A stretch of 5,243 nucleotides of DNA from Flammeovirgaceae bacterium (lineage in GTDB: Bacteria; Bacteroidota; Bacteroidia; Cytophagales; Cyclobacteriaceae). This document shows, in pieces, positions 1-5,243 of the stretch (the stretch's first letter is position 1; every line of letters starts with the position of its first letter). The notes below the pieces were generated by a model. It was not told the DNA's origin and ran no database searches. It saw only the letters and a program-made list of their open reading frames with translations. The stretch spans positions 1 to 5,243 of the forward strand of contig QIDJ01000317.1 in NCBI GenBank assembly GCA_003228395.1. Direction: 5' to 3'. The translations under genes were made by a program, and so were the position numbers.

Positions 1-2166
1 CCTTTGCTGAAACGGATAGCCGAACGCGAAAGAGCCCCAATGTATGTGGTTGGAGAAGTGACAGGAGATATGATTTTCAGGTTCGTAGCAGGTGGCAGGA
101 ATCCGATTGACCTGAACCTTGCCTATTTGTTTGGGTCCTCTCCAAAAACAATACTGAAGGATAAAACACAATCGAAAGCATTTAAAGAAATAGCGTACAC
201 CGGGGATCAGCTTTCAACATATATAAAAGATGTGCTTCGCATTGAAGCCGTAGCATGCAAAGACTGGCTGACTAATAAAGTGGACCGGTCTGTAACCGGA
301 AAAGTAGCTATGCAGCAATGCACTGGTCCACTGCAACTCCCGCTGAATAATACCGGGGTGATGACGCTGGATTATTCAGGTAAAAAGGGAGTAGCCACGG
401 CCATTGGCCATGCGCCGGTTGCTGCCTTGATCGATCCGGATGCCGGATCAAGATTATCCGTTGCCGAGGCGCTGACAAACATAATCTGGGCGCCGATCGA
501 CGATGGACTGAAGGGAATTTCGCTTAGCGCTAACTGGATGTGGCCGGCTAAAAATACGGGTGAAAATGCCCGCCTGTATGCCGCTGTGAAAAGTATCAGT
601 GATTTTGCTGTTGATCTGGGAATTAACATACCTACCGGTAAGGACTCCCTCTCCATGACACAAAAGTATCCCGATGGAAACGTGGTCTATTCGCCGGGTA
701 CGGTTATCGTATCGGCAATAGGTGAGGTAACCGACGTTAGAAAGGTCGTTACACCGACCTTGACTGACAAAGAAGGCACGGTGCTATATTATATTGATTT
801 TTCATCTGACCAGCATAAGTTAGGTGGAAGTAGCTTTGCCCAAACCATTGGCTGCATCGGAAACACAGTTCCTACGGTGAAAGACACCGTGTATTTTGTA
901 CGGGCATTTAATGCAGTGCAGGAACTAATAAAAAGAGGGCGTATTTTATCCGGGCACGACATTTCCGCAGGCGGAATAGTAACAACCCTGCTGGAAATGA
1001 CATTTGCCATAAATCAGACAGGTCTGGACATCAACCTGGATGGAATTGAGGAAAATGACATTATTAAAATACTCTTTAGCGAAAATCCCGGGATAATCAT
1101 TCAATTATCCTCAGAAAATGATGTGCTACCACTTGCTGATAGTGGTATCAGGGTTATAAAATTAGGGACTGTTGCCCCTGAAAGAACACTTACTATCAGG
1201 AAGAATAACCGTACCATTAAATTTGATATCGATGAACTTCGCGATGTCTGGTACGAAACGTCTTATTTGTTTGATAAGCAACAGAGTGGGGCAGCGCATG
1301 CTGGTGCAAGGTTTAAAAATTACAAAATTCAACCTTTGCAATATGTCTTTCCTCAGGCTTTTGAAGGAAAAATGGAACGTTACGGCATAAGTCCTTCCCG
1401 GAGTTTGAAAACAGGAATTCGTGCGGCCATCATTCGTGAAAAAGGAGTGAATGGTGACCGGGAAATGGCCTATTCCATGCATCTGGCAGGATTTGATGTG
1501 AAAGATGTGCATATGACTGACCTGATATCGGGGCGTGAAGATCTGAGCGATGTGAACCTTATTGTATTTGTTGGCGGGTTTTCAAATTCCGACGTGTTAG
1601 GTTCTGCAAAAGGCTGGGCAGGCGCTTTTCTTTTTAACGAAAAAGCAAAAAGGGCATTGGATAATTTCTATGCCAGAACCGATACACTGAGCCTTGGCGT
1701 ATGTAACGGATGTCAGCTCATGATGGAGCTTGAGTTATTGTATCCTGATCTGACCGTGCATCCGGAAATGCTTGACAATTCATCCGGAAAGTTCGAATCG
1801 GGGTTTATAAATGTGACTATACATGAAAATAATTCAGTAATGCTACATTCGCTGGCAGGTAGCCGGCTGGGAGCATGGGTAGCACACGGAGAAGGAAGGT
1901 TTAGTTTACCGGATGGCGAAAACAGCTATTGTATTGCAGGCCGGTATGCGTATGCTGATTACCCGGGCAACCCGAATGGCTCTGACTACGCAGCCGCCAT
2001 TCTTATATCGAAAAACGGCAGGCACGTAGCCATGATGCCACATCTGGAGAGGTCGATTTTTCCCTGGCAGTGGCCCTGGTACGAAAACAACAGGGAGCAA
2101 GATGAGATAACCCCCTGGATCGAAGCCTTCGTGAATGCCAGAAAATGGATTTCCGGCTCATCTTAA
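1..2166 (+). CDS. purL: Phosphoribosylformylglycinamidine synthase, C-terminal part (5' end outside window)
   Basis: Large fused FGAM synthase, the fourth step of de novo purine synthesis: FGAR + ATP + glutamine to FGAM, in the cytoplasm. The frame is open from base 1, so the TTG at 4 is an internal Leu codon and not the start. About 721 codons remain of a protein usually near 1,230-1,300 residues. Counting the codon at 1-3 as residue 1, the synthase half shows GENARLY (187-193), GKDSLSM (213-219) and HDISAGG (319-325), all hallmarks of the AIRS/PurM-like ATP-binding domains. A class I glutamine amidotransferase domain follows from about residue 472. Its nucleophile is Cys568 in GVCNGCQLM (codon 1702-1704), and the His681/Glu683 pair sits in PHLERS (codons 2041 and 2047). 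The catalytic triad is intact and the stop is TAA, so this part looks functional. Nothing downstream on the same strand appears to be cotranscribed. The identification is very safe. Only the missing N-terminal domains cannot be checked. Confidence 0.97.
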   Translation, partial: PLLKRIAERERAPMYVVGEVTGDMIFRFVAGGRNPIDLNLAYLFGSSPKTILKDKTQSKAFKEIAYTGDQLSTYIKDVLRIEAVACKDWLTNKVDRSVTGKVAMQQCTGPLQLPLNNTGVMTLDYSGKKGVATAIGHAPVAALIDPDAGSRLSVAEALTNIIWAPIDDGLKGISLSANWMWPAKNTGENARLYAAVKSISDFAVDLGINIPTGKDSLSMTQKYPDGNVVYSPGTVIVSAIGEVTDVRKVVTPTLTDKEGTVLYYIDFSSDQHKLGGSSFAQTIGCIGNTVPTVKDTVYFVRAFNAVQELIKRGRILSGHDISAGGIVTTLLEMTFAINQTGLDINLDGIEENDIIKILFSENPGIIIQLSSENDVLPLADSGIRVIKLGTVAPERTLTIRKNNRTIKFDIDELRDVWYETSYLFDKQQSGAAHAGARFKNYKIQPLQYVFPQAFEGKMERYGISPSRSLKTGIRAAIIREKGVNGDREMAYSMHLAGFDVKDVHMTDLISGREDLSDVNLIVFVGGFSNSDVLGSAKGWAGAFLFNEKAKRALDNFYARTDTLSLGVCNGCQLMMELELLYPDLTVHPEMLDNSSGKFESGFINVTIHENNSVMLHSLAGSRLGAWVAHGEGRFSLPDGENSYCIAGRYAYADYPGNPNGSDYAAAILISKNGRHVAMMPHLERSIFPWQWPWYENNREQDEITPWIEAFVNARKWISGSS

Positions 2167-2224
2167 ACTCAGAATTGCAGGAATTTTTTTAGGGGTACTA
2201 TTTCATGATATTGCATCAGATCAG

Positions 2225-2247
2225 CCGGCCAACGATAATTTTGCCGG
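2225..2247 (+). terminator. Weak candidate terminator hairpin after purL
   Basis: CCGGC (2225-2229) pairs with GCCGG (2243-2247) around a 13-base loop, about 60 bases past the purL stop. Two more A-T pairs are possible inside the loop. Downstream is GAGTTTAT, not a real T-tract, so termination here is only a guess based on position and base pairing. Confidence 0.2.
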
Positions 2248-2343
2248 AGTTTATGAGCGAAATTGCAAATGTATATGGCTGTTGCGGCGGGCTATTTTTA
2301 AATTCTGTTTGTTTCTGCCTACGTTAAAACTTCGGCAGATAAA

Positions 2344-2490
2344 GTTGAATTATGTCTGAATATGACAGAATTACAGCTTGTTGTCGTTGAATTGAGTCTT
2401 GATCTGCCATAATTACAATTGTCAGCGCTTGAATTGAGCCTGTCAGCGCTTGAATTGAGTCTGGCGGCGCTTGAATTGAGTCTGGCAAAG
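2344..2490 (+). repeat. Seven phased 21-bp units, a heptad-coding relic
   Basis: The core AATT recurs at 2348, 2369, 2390, 2411, 2432, 2453 and 2474, always exactly 21 bases apart. The last three units (2428-2490) are nearly identical around CTTGAATTGAG, and the first four are diverged. Read in the + frame starting at 2344, the units translate as VELCLNM, TELQLVV, VELSLDL, P*LQLSA, LELSLSA, LELSLAA and LELSLAK, then K and a stop at 2494. The pattern xELxLxx holds in all seven, except that the fourth Glu codon GAA is TAA. Leu and Ser codons differ between units mostly by synonymous changes (TTA/TTG, CTG/CTT, AGC/AGT). This suggests the array was once selected as protein, probably an amphipathic or coiled-coil tail. 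No start codon with a believable gene body precedes it: the frame is closed by TAA at 2299. No product is assigned. Confidence 0.7.
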
Positions 2491-2757
2491 AAATAACCGT
2501 ACTCTTTCAGTAATAAATAATCGACCGACTACCAGGTAATCAAAAAATTCATTGAAATTTCAGGAATTTTAAAGTACTATTCTGGTATTTGACAACCGAT
2601 TATATTTTTCGTTTTATTGTTGCTAATGACCTTTGTAAAATGCGTATGCCAAAATTGTAATCAGCGCTAAATATCGAATATTCATTGAAAACGGAAGATG
2701 ATACGTTGCCACATGCATTTTCACATTTTGTTAGCAAATTTATTCCCGATATTTTCC

Positions 2758-3114
2758 TCAATAATCTGTCATAAGAGATTCGTAAGGTATTTTTAATTTT
2801 TTATGAAGGTTTCGGATCATTTTCAACGTTAGCTTTCTCTTTCTATTAAAAATTTCTGTTACCCTACTTTTATAACCTATTACCTCTGCTAAGTCTTTCT
2901 TATTCATACCCATTTGTTCCATTCTAAATTTAATAGCTTCAATTGGGTCAGGTGCGTCAATTGGATAATGCTCGTTTTCGTAATTTTCAATTAAAAGTAC
3001 GAGGAGTTCTGCTTCATCACCTTTGGTTGAGCCCGCATGCGCATCAAAGGTTTCATCCAATCTTTCTAAGGCTTTTGCGTATTCTTCTTCTGTTTTTATA
3101 ATTCCTGGTTTCAT
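2758..3114 (-). CDS. higA: HigA-type antitoxin, helix-turn-helix protein
   Basis: Predicted 118-residue antitoxin that would bind and neutralise the HigB-type toxin encoded just upstream and repress their shared promoter. The N-terminal half (about residues 1-50) is acidic and rich in Glu, as expected of a toxin-binding or dimer region. The C-terminal half from about residue 60 is a Cro/C1-type helix-turn-helix, with NKKDLAEVIGYKSRVTEIF near 71-89, followed by basic residues (NRKRKLT). This layout matches the HigA family (COG5499). I chose the ATG at 3114, two bases after the toxin stop. A TTG at 3120 would overlap the toxin stop and add only two residues. No strong ribosome site is visible, so translation is probably coupled to the toxin gene. 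The region is more AT-rich than purL and the caspase gene, consistent with horizontal acquisition. Confidence 0.9.
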   Translation of the reverse strand: MKPGIIKTEEEYAKALERLDETFDAHAGSTKGDEAELLVLLIENYENEHYPIDAPDPIEAIKFRMEQMGMNKKDLAEVIGYKSRVTEIFNRKRKLTLKMIRNLHKKLKIPYESLMTDY

Positions 3115-3116
3115 AA

Positions 3117-3410
3117 TCAAATATTTTCAGCATCAATATTATCATAATCAGCATGAGTACCAATAAATCTTATAAATACCCACCCACGTTTATAGTTTAC
3201 TTTAACAATCAGTCTATAGCTATTACCACAAATATTGAAAACAACTCTGTTGTTCTTTAAAATGCTGGCTTTAGCATATTCATTCTTAATGTCGTTCGGA
3301 GTTACCCAATTAGCTTTTGACGCCTCTTTATACCATGTTTTAAGTTGTTCCTCAGCGTCATTATACTTTTCCCAGAATTCCCTGAGAATTTTTTTGGATA
3401 TTACTCTCAT
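3117..3410 (-). CDS. higB: HigB-type mRNA interferase toxin
   Basis: Predicted 97-residue toxin of the HigB_toxin family (RelE-like fold, PF09907 type). The family cleaves mRNA, generally on the ribosome. The family core is clear: a basic N-terminus, a Trp-rich helix (LKTWYKEASKANW, about 24-36), then the beta-sheet block VVFNICGNSYRLIVKVNY (about 56-73) and WVFIRFIGTHADYDNID (about 77-93). The protein has full family length and no disruption, so it looks active. The toxin gene precedes the antitoxin gene, the inverted order typical of higBA. The start is ATG at 3410. Upstream is AT-rich with no good Shine-Dalgarno, normal for Bacteroidota. Transcription likely starts from the candidate promoter at 3430-3437. 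I use the symbol by family resemblance. The target sequence specificity cannot be read from the gene. Confidence 0.92.
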   Translation of the reverse strand: MRVISKKILREFWEKYNDAEEQLKTWYKEASKANWVTPNDIKNEYAKASILKNNRVVFNICGNSYRLIVKVNYKRGWVFIRFIGTHADYDNIDAENI

Positions 3411-3429
3411 CCGTTTTGTTTAATAACGA

Positions 3430-3437
3430 CAAAGATA
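3430..3437 (-). promoter_or_regulatory. Candidate Bacteroidota -7 promoter element for higBA
   Basis: On the minus strand this reads TATCTTTG, a full match to the TAnnTTTG -7 consensus of Bacteroidota sigma factors, ending 19 bases before the higB ATG. The matching -33 element is poor: the nearest TTTG (3450-3453) is only 12 bases away instead of about 19. The position before the first gene and overlap with an adjacent palindrome support it. Confidence 0.6.
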
Positions 3438-3445
3438 CGGAAAAG

Positions 3446-3460
3446 TTACCAAAATGGTAA
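3446..3460. promoter_or_regulatory. Perfect palindromic operator, likely HigA site
   Basis: TTACCA (3446-3451), spacer AAA, TGGTAA (3455-3460): six-base arms in perfect inverted symmetry. It lies 8 bases upstream of the -7 element and would cover the -33/spacer region of the promoter. This is where an autorepressing antitoxin with a helix-turn-helix would bind. Assigning it to HigA is inferred from position, not shown. Confidence 0.65.
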
Positions 3461-3492
3461 TTATGGCACTGTATAACGTAATAAATTGTGGA

Positions 3493-3711
3493 AAACTCTT
3501 GCTTTAATCTTATGAAAACAGTCTGGGCATGCGGGTGGGTGTATATCTCCGTTGTTCCGGACAAATTATGGCCAAGCGTATGTACGGTCGCTGCTTTCTG
3601 AACTCCTGCAGCAATTTTGGCCCGTTTGAATATTTTCCGAATGCCCGATACACTGTACAGATGATGAAATGGACCTTCAAACAGCCACGTGCCGGGCCGG
3701 TATTACCGGTA
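3493..3711 (-). pseudogene. Tyrosine recombinase (XerC/D-type integrase) C-terminal remnant
   Basis: Minus-strand translation from 3711 gives YR*YRPGTWLFEG, then YSVSGIRKIFKRAKIAAG, VQKAATVHT, LGHNLSGTTEIYTHP and a degraded tail. This follows the catalytic-domain order of Bacteroidota phage/Xer integrases, where WLFEG, the (R)S(V/I)xxIFK helix, ATVHTLRHSFATHLL, LGHxSSKTTEIYTH and the Tyr nucleophile succeed each other. The Tyr codon survives (3541-3543), as does the GH box. However, a Lys-like position is TAA (3703-3705). About 22-24 residues are also missing between HTL and GH, removing the catalytic Arg and first His of the HxLRHxxA box. The deletion preserves frame. The enzyme is certainly dead. 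Nothing recognisable as its N-terminal half is in frame, though other relics lie immediately upstream. The 3' boundary is approximate. Confidence 0.85.
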
Positions 3712-3876
3712 GAAAAAGTTTGAATAGACGCCCGCTATTTTTAGCCAGCCGTTTCATTAGCGCCTCGTTTCGCCATGCGATGACTTCTATATGCTCCCGG
3801 TCTTTTTCTATTCCAGCAACCCCTCTCTTGTGGCATTGGCCTTATATATGCTTATAATAAATTCTATCGTTTCCTT
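3712..3876 (-). other. Unrecognised coding-like relics with a frameshift
   Basis: One minus frame reads KETIEFIISIY, KANATREGLLE and then stops (TAG, 3808-3810). The overlapping frame continues as GIEKDREHIEVIAWR, NEALMKRLAKNSGRLF before running into the recombinase relic in a third frame. The composition (charged, amphipathic, few rare residues) looks protein-like, and a single frameshift at about 3810 would join the two pieces. I do not recognise a family, and chance open frames of this length are possible. Plus-strand reading of the same bases gives Cys/Arg-rich translations that I regard as shadows. Confidence 0.3.
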
Positions 3877-3926
3877 TTAAATGGTTTGGCTTACGGTATA
3901 TTTATACTCTTTGCTAAAGTTTTTTG

Positions 3927-3974
3927 TTCACCCCGTGGAATAGAATAGCAAAGCTATATTCAACGGGGTAAACC
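3927..3974. repeat. Hairpin element A, ends TTCACCC / GGGTAAACC
   Basis: Left arm 3927-3941 pairs with 3958-3972, apart from two mismatches (C3929/A3970 and G3937/A3962). An inner stem ATAGC (3945-3949) pairs with GCTAT (3953-3957) across a loop of AAA. The element shares its two ends with the hairpin at 4010-4065. It is non-coding by appearance and resembles REP-type or transposon-end palindromes, which is inference only. No T-run follows on either strand, so it is not a standard terminator. Confidence 0.75.
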
Positions 3975-3985
3975 TGAATATAGCT
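3952..3985. repeat. Ten-base inverted repeat overlapping element A
   Basis: AGCTATATTC (3952-3961) is the exact reverse complement of GAATATAGCT (3976-3985), with a 14-base loop. The left arm is also used by hairpin element A, so the two folds exclude each other. It could be a partial duplication of the element's end or an alternative structure. Confidence 0.7.
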
Positions 3986-4009
3986 AAAAGAAGATCATAT
4001 GTAGCCTTA

Positions 4010-4065
4010 TTCACCCTGTGAAATCCGCTTTGCGGTTGGCTTCGCCAAATTTCACAGGGTAAACC
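4010..4065. repeat. Hairpin element B, three-way junction
   Basis: ACCCTGTGAAAT (4013-4024) pairs perfectly with ATTTCACAGGGT (4049-4060). Within this 12-bp stem sit two adjacent small hairpins: CCGC-TTT-GCGG (4025-4035) and TTGGC-TTC-GCCAA (4036-4048). Every base between the stem arms is thus paired or in a 3-base loop, making a Y-shaped fold. TTC before and AAACC after the stem match element A. Its exact symmetry on both strands fits a single-stranded-DNA or RNA structure. Confidence 0.85.
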
Positions 4066-4092
4066 GGCAACTCCTGATGTAAATCCATCTTT

Positions 4093-4120
4093 AAAAAAAT
4101 TCGATCCCGCTTCGCGTGAT
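4093..4120 (-). terminator. Intrinsic terminator-like hairpin after the caspase gene
   Basis: On the minus strand ATC-A-CGC-GAA-GCG-G-GAT (4120-4104) forms a short stem with one mismatch and a GAA loop. It is followed after CGAA by a run of seven T (4099-4093). It lies about 65 bases past the caspase stop in the right orientation. The stem is short, so strength is uncertain. Confidence 0.5.
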
Positions 4121-4144
4121 ATACAAATAAATCAAATTATCAAA

Positions 4145-4170
4145 TTCACCTCTGCTAAAGCTACGGTGAA
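4145..4170. repeat. Small hairpin TTCACC / GGTGAA
   Basis: TTCACC (4145-4150) pairs perfectly with GGTGAA (4165-4170). The inner part contains GCTAAAGC and pairs poorly. The left end matches the TTCACC start of the two larger hairpins, so it may be a decayed or short member of that family. It sits 17 bases beyond the stop of the caspase gene. Confidence 0.5.
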
Positions 4171-4186
4171 CAAGTAGTCAAATAAA

Positions 4187-5243
4187 CTAATCCCTCAGGC
4201 ACCGGACACTAAAACCGTTCCTCTTAAAGTTGCTGTAACGGTATACATCTGCAAGGCCGTAGCTCAGGCTGCGGCTCCATGCGCTTGCTGCATTGCTCTC
4301 CGTAGCCGACCACCAGTGACCGTGGCTGCCAATGCTACCGAATGCTCCATCGTAGTGGCCACGAAAACCGCCCGGAAGCCCTGAAAAACCACTGCTATTG
4401 GTGCCGTTACCGCCATCTTTCCAACCACTGGCGCTTTTTAGCGCCGCTCCCGCCTTAGTCTCACCGCCAAAACGAATTACCAAAATATCCCACTCTTGAT
4501 CAGAGGGCAGGTGCCAGCCTGCCGGGCAGGCTTTCATGGCCGCTTCCCAGTTGTAGAACTGGTCACCTTTTTCATTGACATAGGAGCCTGGCATGCTATA
4601 ATTCAGGTTTTCGGCCATCCATACCTGGTTGCCTATTTGAACCCATTTGTAGGATTTACTATTCCGGCTATCTGTAAATACACTTGCCACTGGGGTAACG
4701 AACACAGGATTGTTATTATTTCCAGCATATTCTTTAGTTCTTTGACCTGATGCTGTATTGGTAAAATAGAAGTTACCCGTAAGCATGTTCCACTCCTGAG
4801 GTACCTGTTTCTTATTGCTCGCCTTCAGTACACTCACCCTTGTGTTTTGGAACACTTCAGTAATGTTTTGAGGGATCTTCATTTGCTCTACCAGGTGTTG
4901 GGTAAAAAGACCATTGCCTCCTGTCCCGTCACTGGCGGTTTCCCCTTCACGAGTGGCGAAAGCAATAATAGTGCCTGCTCCCTGGTCATCAATCGCACTA
5001 AAACCCTGTCCGCCGCCGCGCATCCAGGCACGGTAGGGATTATTGCGGCAGGCATCCAGTATCATAATATTCAACTTATCATCATTGTAGGAAAAGTACC
5101 TGTTGACCGAGCTGACTTTAAAGGCCTCAAACTCTATACTCAGCTTATCTTCGAGCCGGGCATCCACGGGTATCAGGTAGTTTTGCCCATCTATCTGCAT
5201 GCCGTGCCCGGCATAGAAAAACAGGGCAACATCGTAATCGTCC
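4187..5243 (-). CDS. Caspase-like (C14) peptidase with C-terminal FISUMP domain, 5' end outside window
   Basis: The minus frame is open to the window edge, so the ATG at 5200 is internal. 351 codons are visible, counted from the edge. The caspase p20 part has DVALFFYAGHG with catalytic His13 (codon 5204-5206), then LIPVDA, then ILDACRNNPY with nucleophile Cys65 (codon 5048-5050). The p10 part follows: GTIIAFATREGETASDG (about 91-107), NGLFT, and KQVPQEWNMLTGNFYF (about 145-160). A low-complexity NNNN-containing linker leads to a C-terminal FISUMP domain (about 188-351): VWMAENLNY, CPAGWHLPSDQEWD (GWHLP at 242-246), SGFSGLPGGFRG, HWWSATES (WWSAT at 310-314) and GFSVRC (343-348) near the end. 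Bacterial caspase-fold enzymes are cysteine endopeptidases, often with Arg/Lys or Asp preference; specificity here is unknown. FISUMP occurs mostly in surface or secreted proteins of Bacteroidota and Fibrobacterota and may act as a binding domain. A signal peptide cannot be checked. The catalytic dyad is intact. Confidence 0.93.
   Translation of the reverse strand, partial: DDYDVALFFYAGHGMQIDGQNYLIPVDARLEDKLSIEFEAFKVSSVNRYFSYNDDKLNIMILDACRNNPYRAWMRGGGQGFSAIDDQGAGTIIAFATREGETASDGTGGNGLFTQHLVEQMKIPQNITEVFQNTRVSVLKASNKKQVPQEWNMLTGNFYFTNTASGQRTKEYAGNNNNPVFVTPVASVFTDSRNSKSYKWVQIGNQVWMAENLNYSMPGSYVNEKGDQFYNWEAAMKACPAGWHLPSDQEWDILVIRFGGETKAGAALKSASGWKDGGNGTNSSGFSGLPGGFRGHYDGAFGSIGSHGHWWSATESNAASAWSRSLSYGLADVYRYSNFKRNGFSVRCLRD

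Larger units (their letters stand above)
2167..2757. other. Gene-poor spacer between purL and higA
   Basis: The spacer is 591 bases, AT-rich, with no convincing intact gene. It holds the 21-bp repeat array described separately at 2344-2490. Two weak hairpins lie behind purL: CCGGC/GCCGG at 2225-2229 and 2243-2247, and TCTGCC/GGCAGA at 2314-2319 and 2334-2339. Neither is followed by a clear T-run. A perfect 10-bp palindrome TGAAATTTCA sits at 2553-2562 without evident context. No tRNA, rRNA or riboswitch pattern was recognised. From 2491 to 2757 I see nothing else I can support. Confidence 0.6.

Noticed and set aside
4..6. TTG as the start codon of PurL
   Set aside because: The frame is open to base 1 and the family protein is about 500 residues longer, so this is an internal codon of a truncated gene.
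372..1512. Minus-strand open frames inside purL
   Set aside because: They are antisense to a strongly conserved, intact coding region and carry no motifs of their own.
2135..2359. Plus-strand open frame over the purL end and spacer
   Set aside because: It starts inside purL, has no family-like motifs, and covers repeat units out of their conserved heptad frame.
2344..2490. CRISPR array
   Set aside because: The units are 21 bases, directly abutting, with no unique spacers between them, and they diverge gradually. This is a tandem repeat, not repeat-spacer architecture.
2663..2773. Plus-strand open stretch reading SALNIEYSLKTEDD and on
   Set aside because: It has no start codon, is under 40 codons and overlaps the antitoxin 3' end. 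It looks like a chance open frame in AT-rich DNA.
3118..3120. TTG start for the HigA-type antitoxin
   Set aside because: It adds only Met-Ile before a good ATG at 3114 that sits two bases after the toxin stop. The ATG is the simpler choice.
3529..3857. Two plus-strand open frames opposite the integrase relic
   Set aside because: The recognisable motifs are on the minus strand. The plus translations are Cys/Arg-rich shadows.
3927..4065. Hairpins A and B as ordinary rho-independent terminators
   Set aside because: Neither is followed by a T-run on either strand, and their shared end motifs point to a repeat family instead.

Overview
The window looks like a chromosomal stretch from a member of the Bacteroidota. 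Four things suggest this: a long fused PurL of the FGAM-synthase plus glutaminase type, a C-terminal FISUMP (Fibrobacter succinogenes major paralogous) domain, a TAnnTTTG-type -7 promoter element without a clear Shine-Dalgarno, and an integrase relic ending in the TTEIYTH motif common in that phylum. I cannot name a genus.

Layout: bases 1-2166 (+) hold the C-terminal 721 codons of purL, a housekeeping gene of purine synthesis that enters from the left edge. Bases 2167-2757 are a gene-poor spacer. It contains seven exactly phased 21-bp units (2344-2490) that read in one frame as the heptad xELxLxx, with one heptad broken by a stop. Bases 2758-3410 (-) are a compact, AT-rich HigB-HigA type toxin-antitoxin pair, toxin gene first. 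A candidate promoter and a perfect 15-bp palindromic operator lie at 3430-3460. Bases 3493-3711 (-) are a wrecked tyrosine recombinase C-terminus with one nonsense codon and a deletion that removed the conserved Arg/His box. Unrecognised coding-like relics continue to about 3876.

Bases 3927-4170 are packed with hairpins. Two related elements share the ends TTCACCC and GGGTAAACC and show a compensatory base-pair change. One of them folds into a fully paired three-way junction. A terminator-like hairpin at 4093-4120 faces the last gene. Bases 4187-5243 (-) hold the C-terminal 351 codons of a caspase-fold (C14) cysteine peptidase fused to a FISUMP domain, whose N-terminus lies beyond the right edge.

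PurL is core metabolism. Everything to its right looks accessory: a TA module, recombinase debris, mobile-type hairpins and a caspase-FISUMP protein. No complete new system is visible. The best leads are the caspase-FISUMP protein with its aromatic- and Ser-rich, possibly hypervariable tail, the covarying hairpin family, and the eroded heptad-repeat coding relic.
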